From the NCBI GenBank assembly GCA_038503075.1, contig JBCAML010000004.1, forward strand, positions 1,137,149 through 1,201,148: a DNA stretch of 64,000 nt. Direction: 5' to 3'. The translations under genes and the position numbers were made by a program. Of this stretch, positions 57,135 through 64,000 are shown piece after piece (position 1 is the stretch's first letter; every line of letters starts with the position of its first letter). The stretch comes from Gyromitra esculenta (taxonomy: Eukaryota; Ascomycota; Pezizomycetes; Pezizales; Discinaceae). The notes under the pieces were generated by a model. That model was not told the DNA's origin, made no database searches, and saw only the letters and a program-made list of their open reading frames with translations.

Positions 57135-58795
57135 CTAAGCATATACAGTGGCTGTAACGGTCACGCATGTCCCAGTAGTTGTCGGTGTTGCCGTAGTTGT
57201 GGTAGTTGCAGTCGAAATGGTAATACCCCTAAATCATCTACCCAGTTGGTCAAGGCCGAACCCGTATCGAAGCACAAGAAGGACACTTACGCCAGCAAGA
57301 CTTCGGGTTGTCCGTTCGAGACATTCACACAGATATTTCCATTGGAGCCGGCGGTGTAAGTCGTGGTTCCAAGAGCGCTGGTGAAGACGGTTCCTGAAGC
57401 GACGTTGGTGTTGAAGCAGTATTGGCCGCTGGTACCGCTGCCGCCGTTGGTCGTAAGCACAACAACCTTTCCGCCGAGTCTGCTGAATGCATAGGCAGTG
57501 GCGGAGATGTAAAGGTGGACGTGATCATTGGCTCCAAGACCTCCGGCAGCCTTCTTAGCAGCGTTGAGCTTTTTGATGAATGTGTAAATTTCGCCGGTAG
57601 TGGAGTAGCCACTGCGCCACAAATCCTCGCGATTCGCTGGATCGCTACCCCCAGTGTAGGCCTGTTCCGTACCTCCGTAAATGATTGGAATACCACGAGA
57701 GAGCATGGCGAAGGCAAGCGCGTTCTTGAGGAGGGTCCAATCAGAGTTGATGTTCAAGAAACGCTGGACATCGTGGTTGTCGATAAACATCCCAAGAAGC
57801 TCTGGATGTGCAAAGTTGCTGCTTACAGAGTCGTGTTGATTGACGAGGCTCTGGAAGGTGACCTTACGTGCATAGCTGTCGGTGATAGAGTAATACATGG
57901 GGAAGTTGACCAAAGAAGGCACGTAGTTTTGGTACGGGCCAACATAGGCTGGGTCTCCGTGGTAAACTTCGCCGGTCGCGAATACACCTGCTGCATTAAC
58001 GAACCCTGACCAGAAGTCTTTCTCAACATGCTTGACCGTGTCCAAACGGAGACCGTCGATTTGATATGTGGAGACAAGACTCTTAATCCAGCTTTGGAAC
58101 ATGGTCCTAACTCCCGAATCTTCTGTTTTGATGTCCGGTAGGCCAGCAATTCGGCAGGTCTCAACCATGGCCTGATTGGTATAGTCGGTGATATCACAAG
58201 CAGTGTGATAGTATCCGGCGTTGTTAAAGGGGTTGTAGGTAGTGACATCTCCAGCTCCCATATGATTGGCCACGATATCTACCATAATATACATTCCTCT
58301 CGCGTGCATTGCAGTGATCAAAGAAGTGAGATCAGCAGCTGAGCCGTAGTTGGTATTGACGGCGTATAGATCTTTCGCCCAGTACCCATGGTAACCGCCA
58401 TCCGTATCTATACGAAGCTTATTAGCGGAAGAACAAGCTTGCTGTTCAAGCATATCAAAATTAATAACATACTGGAGACAATCGGAGTAATCCAGATAGC
58501 ATCAAATCCCAATCCTTGAATATAGTCGAGTCTTTGCTCCATTCCTTTCCATGTACCACCGCAGTAAGACGAGAGACTGCTACATGCGGTGGTACTAGAG
58601 CTAGAAGTTTTCGCAAATCTATCCGTGAGGACCTTTGAGCTTGTTAGTAGGGGGATATCTTTGGTCAGATGATCTCACAAGAGAACTTACGAAGTAAATC
58701 GAACGCGTTTTCCATGCATCACTATTAGCCGACAGGACGGCCGAAGGCAGGGCGAGCCCAAGAAGACACAGGAAGCTAGAGCGTAGGTTAACCAT
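57135..58795 (-). CDS. Secreted alpha-amylase, GH13
   Basis: Four exons, 58795-58691, 58632-58473, 58407-57291 and 57228-57135, give 491 residues. A signal peptide is clear (FLCLLGLALPSAVLS). The GH13 barrel follows: IYFVLTDRFA, WITPIVSNTDGGYHGYW (rebuilt across intron 2), DIVANHM, GLRLDTVKH with the nucleophile Asp, ATGEVYHGD with the acid/base Glu, and FIDNHDVQRF with the stabilising Asp. All three catalytic residues are present. The enzyme cuts internal alpha-1,4 bonds of starch outside the cell. The last exon adds a Thr-rich tail ending TGTCVTVTATVYA. If intron 3 is kept, the protein stops at once after QPEVLLA, so two C-termini are possible. Neighbours are a CBM21 protein and a GH31 glucosidase. 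Confidence 0.92.
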
Positions 58796-58881
58796 TTTGA
58801 TGGAGATCGAAGACGCCTGAGTGCTGTTGAAACCAAATTGACCGTGGTGATAAAATAGAAAAAGTAGAGACAAACTCAACT

Positions 58882-58890
58882 GATTTTATA
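58882..58890 (-). promoter_or_regulatory. TATA box of the alpha-amylase gene
   Basis: On the minus strand TATAAAATC lies about 90 bases before the start codon, in a TC-rich leader. Confidence 0.5.
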
Positions 58891-58915
58891 TTGAATGGAC
58901 AGGTACGGGATTCTA

Positions 58916-58930
58916 CCCCACTAACCCCAG
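58916..58930 (-). promoter_or_regulatory. Paired CreA-type sites upstream of alpha-amylase
   Basis: On the minus strand CTGGGG and GTGGGG both fit SYGGRG, the CreA consensus of carbon catabolite repression, three bases apart and about 125-135 bases before the ATG. Close pairs of such sites are the ones usually found functional in fungi. Glucose repression of the amylase is therefore inferred. Confidence 0.4.
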
Positions 58931-60005
58931 ATTAACCGCAAGCAGGTACAGACACAGAAAAACGCTAGCAGCGCAGGGAAGCCAAGAAGAGCTTCCCTGC
59001 AAAGCAGATCTCCACATCAACATCAATTCGGGGTTTAATGTGCAACTCTCGGCCATCCTCGGGCTCGCTAAAGATCCTATCATTTCCTTCTCCGACTGAC
59101 CTGCCTGTGTAGGGGAGAGCTTAAAGCTTATAAATTGGCCGGCCGGCCGCGAGAGCTCCGTTTCTGGGGGTGTGAAACGCGAAATCTGGGGAGAAAAAGT
59201 CTTCGCGCTGTAAAGTCGCGAGAATACCAAGAAGAAACCCATGATATATTGCAGGACATGTGACGACAGGTTGCACGACCACTAACCAAGACATGCAATT
59301 TATAAAATATGTAGTAGTTAGAGTACGTACGGCGGGGATAAGATGGTGTAGCAGTAGTCGCCAAACTCCACTGCATCCTTATACCCCGCCATCAAATTGC
59401 GAGAACTCCGGGGTATTGATTGGAGTATCCAAGACAAATTGCTCCGAGATCCGCCTTGGCCTTCTTTGTCTATTCGGCCAGGGCCACGGCCCTGGACGTA
59501 ACAAGCAGTCAGCTGCCACTGAAGGTACTATATCATCGAATTGTCTGTACGTACCGAGGGCAAAACTCCATATCCAACAGGATTCCAACTCGCGGGAGGC
59601 GTCCCGGATTCTCCGTCTTCTTAAATCCTGCCGTTCGTACGGCCATTCCCCGGAGACTCAACGGCATCCCGGACGTTAACCGACCAGCCCCAGATTTCAG
59701 GGGAAATCTGTTTCTTGCCGATGCTCTCCACCTTATGGCGCAACAAGGGGTAAATGCGGGGAGGGGGGGCTAGCTAGTGTCTACCATATATCCAATCCTT
59801 CCATACTCTAATCCACGCCTATCGTGAGACCCCCTAGACGCGATGACTTGGATGCTGTTTTTTTTTAAAAGAGCTCCATGATGTCCACACCCCCTAGCTA
59901 TTGTGGTAGATAAATTTAAAGCAGGAGATTTCCTGGTCTAAAGAGCCTTTGCACATTACAACGCGACTATTCAATCCCCCTTACACCGTTCAAAGCAGTT
60001 CCAAA
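58931..60005. other. Divergent promoter region between amylase and CBM21 gene
   Basis: Carries no gene. Includes one further SYGGRG match (GCGGGG at 59756) and a TATA-like AAATTTAAA near 59911 facing the CBM21 gene. The two genes are divergently transcribed from this 1.2-kb region and could share regulators. Confidence 0.5.
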
Positions 60006-60651
60006 ATGAAATTCCTCACATTGCTCTCGGTGCTTAGTGCGCTGATCCTGAGCTGTTATGCTTCCCATCACCCTCTCGAGAAACGCGCAACTCAGGTATC
60101 TGTCGCTAGCTATACGTTCACCAACAATATCCTGGCTGGGTCGATTAAGGTAATATTAGCTCTTAATCTCCTGCTTGGTGCTTGGTGTGCTATGGTTACT
60201 GACTATGAACTCAATAAAGATCCAAAACATCGCCTACACCAAGGTCGTGACTGTCGTCTATGCTGTCGGTAGTACCTGGACCGACAGCCAAAAGTTTGCA
60301 GCAGCCTACTCCAGTGGGCCAGGATCAGACGGCTACGAGACTTGGACCTTCTCTGGCACAGCAACGGGGGCGACTCAATTCTACATCAAATATGATGTCA
60401 GCGGTACCTCGTAAGTATCCACCACACTTCAAAGTCTACATCTCCGAATATTGCAGTGAAAAACGTACGTTTGCTAAATACACACTTTTAAATCTATCAG
60501 GTACTATGATCCTGGGAACAACGTTAATTACCAGATTTCTGCTGCTGCTTCGAGCAGTACTACTTCTAGTTCTCGATGCACAGTAACGGTTACTACGACA
60601 ATGGCACTGAAGCTGATGCCCCGTATGGCTGAAATCACCGGAATTTATTAG
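60006..60651 (+). CDS. Secreted single-domain CBM21 starch-binding protein
   Basis: Three exons, 60006-60149, 60220-60410 and 60501-60651, give 161 residues. The signal peptide (FLTLLSVLSALILSCYA) is followed by a KR dibasic site. Residues of about 30-130 match the CBM21 fold: VSVASYTFTNNILAGSIK, IQNIAYTKVVTVVYAV, TWTDSQKFAA, YETWTFSG, FYIKYDVSGTSYYDPGNNVNY. That covers the whole module, and no catalytic domain follows. The C-terminus is a short Ser/Thr linker and CTVTVTTTM. CBM21 modules usually sit on glucoamylases or on glycogen-targeting phosphatase subunits. A stand-alone secreted one may help the neighbouring amylase reach granular starch, or mask or scavenge oligosaccharides (inference). 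Confidence 0.85.
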
Positions 60652-63184
60652 AGTGCAAGAGGCCGGATATAGGAAATATACATGTAACCTAGTCTTAGCG
60701 GAGTACCGTAGTTTTTGGGAGGTAATGATGTACCTTTGTAAATTGTATTGTAGCCGTAGCCTGCTGTCACATGACATATTCCCTAACCACCCTCTTCACC
60801 ACCTAAACTACCAGTTCATATGGACAAGCATCAGAAGATCTTCATATATGTTGTCCTATTTCGCGAAATATACATATCCTGATGCCTTTCTTGATGCCTT
60901 TCCTGATGCTTTTACTGATGCATTTTCAAAATAAACACCTTTCACTGCAGCTTTCCCAGGTAGACATTACTTGATGCTTTATTTTACACACTCCCCTACA
61001 CCCCCCCATACCCCTTTCCTACAGGAATCGCACTAGTGAAACTGCAGAGGCATCGGGAAATGCATCCAGTGATGCATTTCCCACAGACATCCCCCAAAAC
61101 GCTTTAATATGCACATTTCCTTGGCTTTTTTCATGGGCGATGTGTAAATTGATTCATTACCCCCGATGGTAGAGGTTCATAAATCATATTTTCCCGAAAT
61201 CCTGGGGAATGGTATATGCAATATACTTATTCTTATCTTTGCAGTTGGCGTATCATATACCGCGATTCTATATAACTATATAAGCTTTTCGCATAGAATT
61301 CGTTTATCCTGCAAAGCCTATTGTCCAAGAACACAATGTCATCTAGATTTAAAGTTTTCTAGCCATAGCCCCACACGTCCGTCTATTCCCTGGAGAAGGA
61401 AAACGTAGGTCCACGACGACGGGTATGGAAGCTGTTGAGCTTATAGCTAACTGCCCACCTGATTGGTACACGAGTCAATGGCACAGTTATGACACAATAC
61501 TTTGATAGCACATTTCTCACTACAGACAAGTAACAACTGATGTCTACATGTACTCGCAACAGGCATAAAGAACCAGAAAATGCAAATGGGAGTCAATCAA
61601 CCAAGTCGTGTATGTGCTGGATTGGAGTGAACCAAAAATCACTGCCAGCAAAAATCATTTTCGGGTTCTTGAGGCCTGCTGCGAGTACCTAGTGATCAAA
61701 AATGGATCAGCCTGAAGAACGTGCAGTAAACATAAACTGATATAGCCCTTAACCTGTGAGCCAAAGCTACCGAGAAAAGGCGTACCTTTACCAGAGAGAT
61801 TTACTTAACTACAGCTATTCTTACTACATGCATATACATACATACATGTACACATCATAAATTACTCCGTCTCTGCCTCTTCACGCCCATCGGCCAAATA
61901 TTAAGCCTTTGGACATAGACTTCCCAAACAGGAAGACTAGTAACAAAGCTAGTAAATATCGATTTTCGCAAACATGATTCCCCGCAAAAAGGCCAAAGTA
62001 CCCTTGTTAGCAGGTCCCGTTAGCTGGCTGGATCGCACCGGTATTCTTTCCGCTCACAATAATCCCTCCGATCGATTAAGAAAAATGCTCTGTCACGCGC
62101 AAGGGGTTTGGGCTTTATGCTGAAGTTATGTGTTAGGGTTAGGGCTGAGATTAAAGCGGTAATGTTTGATCAATCGCCAGCACGTGTGATCTCAAGGGGC
62201 ATTAGAATCTTCATAGTGGGAAGGCTACATGTGTTTACACTTTTGTTTTCATTATGAATTGCTTCTAGCTAGATTTCTGTTGTAAAAGCTACCAATTAAT
62301 GCTACTGACGTTCAATCTCTCTTTACTTGAGGATTGAGAATATCGCGAGTCCTACTTGTTTAAATTTAGGTTTTTAGAACCCTGGAGAAGTTTCGGTTCT
62401 CCACAACTATATTCCCCATTCTTTCCCCACCGTGTTGTGCCACCTTGGCCTTCCAAATAAAGTTCGTTATATAACTCTAACCCCGCTTTTTTCTTCAATC
62501 GAGGCAAGTATATTTGCCTCTCTTAACACTTGAGATGCGTGAGTGACATATGTCCAGAGGGCTAGAAATACGTCCTGCATATAGACGGGTAAGTAAAGTG
62601 GTGGATGTTTGATCACGTCGGTGGTTTGTCGGTGACTTGGCGTCTCTAATATTGATTTCTGTATGCTTTTGAGGCTCGTGCAAGTTTCCACGCCCATCAA
62701 CGAAAATCTCTTATCCAGAATTATAGTTTTCGATGCAATACAGGAGACGCGGCATGGATAAAAACCTAGTTAACTCGCCGAAATTTCGCCGTACCGAGTT
62801 CTCGGACATTCTTCGGGATATCTCGCAAATGTATTGGTTGGATAGGTTGCTGTCCTGGGTTTTGAGACCCCTTGGCCAATGATGTGCAAGAATGAAGGGT
62901 GTAGATCATGCCGGGAGAAGTGGTTCTATGACCCCCCCCGGATTTGTATTTATGCATATTTCTGCGGTGAACAACTTTACACTTCAATCGGAACACTCAC
63001 GGCTTTGCGGAGGCCTTTTCACGAGAAATAACATCGTTGGCGATTTTCGGACCACGGTAACTTCCGCGAAGGGCTCAAGAGGAGAGGAGAGAATTCACAG
63101 TTAAAACAGCACTGGGCCCCAACAACCAATTCCGTGAAGGCAGTAATTGAGGGCAGCGCCGCGGACATCTCTGAAAGCGTCATC
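60652..63184. other. Intergenic between CBM21 and GH31 genes
   Basis: Holds the MITE at 61551-61687, short GATGC(C/A)TTT repeats at 60880-60930, and AT-rich sequence. No gene supported. The last 250 bases are the GH31 promoter/leader. Confidence 0.45.
61551..61687. mobile_element. MITE family A, copy 5
   Basis: 137 bases. The left end TACTCGCAACAGGCATAAAG and the right end reverse-complemented, TACTCGCAGCAGGCCTCAAG, are both followed by AACC(A/C)GAAAATG. It is 30 kb from the other copies, showing the family is dispersed. Confidence 0.75.
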
Positions 63185-64000
63185 ATGCACACACTTCACA
63201 CTATTTCTCTACTGTTTGCTGCTGCTGCTGCGGCCGGCTTGAAACCCGTGTCTACGCTCGAAGCCCGGGCACCTGATTTGGACTCTTGTCCTGGATACAC
63301 AGCGAAGAACGTCATCAAAACGGGGTCAACGCTCACAGCAGAGCTTGTTCTTGCGGGGAAGGGGTGCAACATTTACGGTGCAGATATTGCTGAATTGCGG
63401 CTGGAAGTTAGCTATGATGGCGGTATGTTATGTCCCTCGCAACACATTCGCACGTGCCAAAGGATACAGACAGGACTGCTGCTTACATAACTTCTTCGCT
63501 ACCCCAGATTCCCGCATCCATGTCAAAATTTTAGATCCGAATAATAAGCGATATGAGGTACCTGACGCTATTTTCCCTCGTCCAGCGAGCAACGCTGCTC
63601 CATCCTCCGGATCCCATATCCGCTTTGATATCAAGGAATCCCCATTCTCGTTTCAAATCGTGAGAAATTCCAATGGCGAGAAATTGTTTGACACCACAGG
63701 GCACCCCCTTATTTTCGAAAACCAATATCTTCGACTCAAGACGAACCTACCTCCAAAAGCAAATATCTACGGGCTCGGCGAGCATGCCGAAACTCTCCGA
63801 TTGGATACAGTCAACACTACTAGAACCATGTGGGCGAGGGATGCCGGGATTCCAAAGAATTCCAATCTTTATGGTGTCCACCCAATATACTTAGAACACA
63901 GAACTAGCGGGAGCCATGGTGTTTTCTTGCTCAACTCGAATGGGATGGACATCAAAATTCGTGAAACTAACACTACCTCGTTGGAATATAACGTCATCGG
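63185..64000 (+). CDS. Secreted GH31 alpha-glucosidase (partial, 3' end beyond window)
   Basis: Two exons in the window, 63185-63422 and 63508 to the edge, with an 85-base intron (GTATGT...CCCCAG). I chose ATG 63185 over the in-frame upstream one at 63134 because it begins a good signal peptide (ISLLFAAAAAAG). The visible part is the N-terminal half of a fungal GH31 alpha-glucosidase: DSCPGYTAKNV, then VKILDPNNKRYEVPDAIFPR, ESPFSFQIVR, NIYGLGEHAETLRL, TRTMWARDAGIP, NLYGVHPIYLEHR and GVFLLNSNGMDIKI. The catalytic aspartates lie further on, outside the window. Releases glucose from maltose and malto-oligosaccharides outside the cell, completing the job begun by the amylase 4.4 kb away. Confidence 0.9.

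Noticed and set aside
1..64000. CRISPR array or bacterial-type operon
   Set aside because: No regularly spaced short direct repeats; genes are spliced and individually promoted, as in a fungal nucleus.

Overview
The window is nuclear DNA from a filamentous ascomycete (Pezizomycotina). The evidence is many short GT-AG introns of about 50-100 bases, fungal-specific gene families (a Zn(II)2Cys6 regulator, a Dal5-type transporter, secreted GH13 and GH31 enzymes, a CBM21 protein), CT-rich leaders and a nuclear tRNA-Cys. Nothing I can read fixes the order or species. All splice models are by eye. I accepted them only where junctions are GT-AG, the frame holds across every exon and the joined protein matches known family motifs.

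Layout. (1) 0-8.4 kb: an F-box/ankyrin-repeat gene runs off the left edge. It is followed by a possible small coiled-coil gene, several inverted-repeat elements, and the first caspase-like (C14) protease gene. (2) 8.4-32 kb: a gene-poor accessory block. It holds two more caspase-like genes and a dense collection of non-autonomous inverted-repeat elements (MITE-like, at least six TIR types, with one clear nested insertion). It also holds a 5-kb array of large palindromic units at 11.2-15.9 kb and LINE remnants. (3) 32-36 kb: a four-exon Zn2Cys6 transcription factor. (4) 36-42.4 kb: repeats, LINE tails (one with a 15-base target duplication) and a tRNA-Cys. (5) 42.4-46 kb: a six-exon fucosyltransferase-like gene and a small basic protein gene. 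(6) 46-57 kb: mostly empty, with a 15-exon allantoate-permease-family transporter at 51.2-53.7 kb. (7) 57-64 kb: a starch-degradation neighbourhood. It consists of a secreted alpha-amylase (minus), a secreted single-domain CBM21 starch-binding protein (plus) and a secreted GH31 alpha-glucosidase (plus, cut by the right edge).

How the genes fit together. The amylase, CBM21 protein and alpha-glucosidase form a coherent extracellular set: cut starch, bind starch, release glucose. Two CreA-type sites lie just upstream of the amylase. The three caspase-like genes are on the same strand within 15 kb and share one architecture: a His-Cys dyad followed by a conserved C-terminal half, without NACHT, TPR or WD40 regions. 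One certainly and one probably carries an N-terminal membrane segment. With the F-box/ankyrin gene and the transposon density, this looks like a fast-evolving conflict or cell-death region. That role is inference; only the domains and positions are seen.
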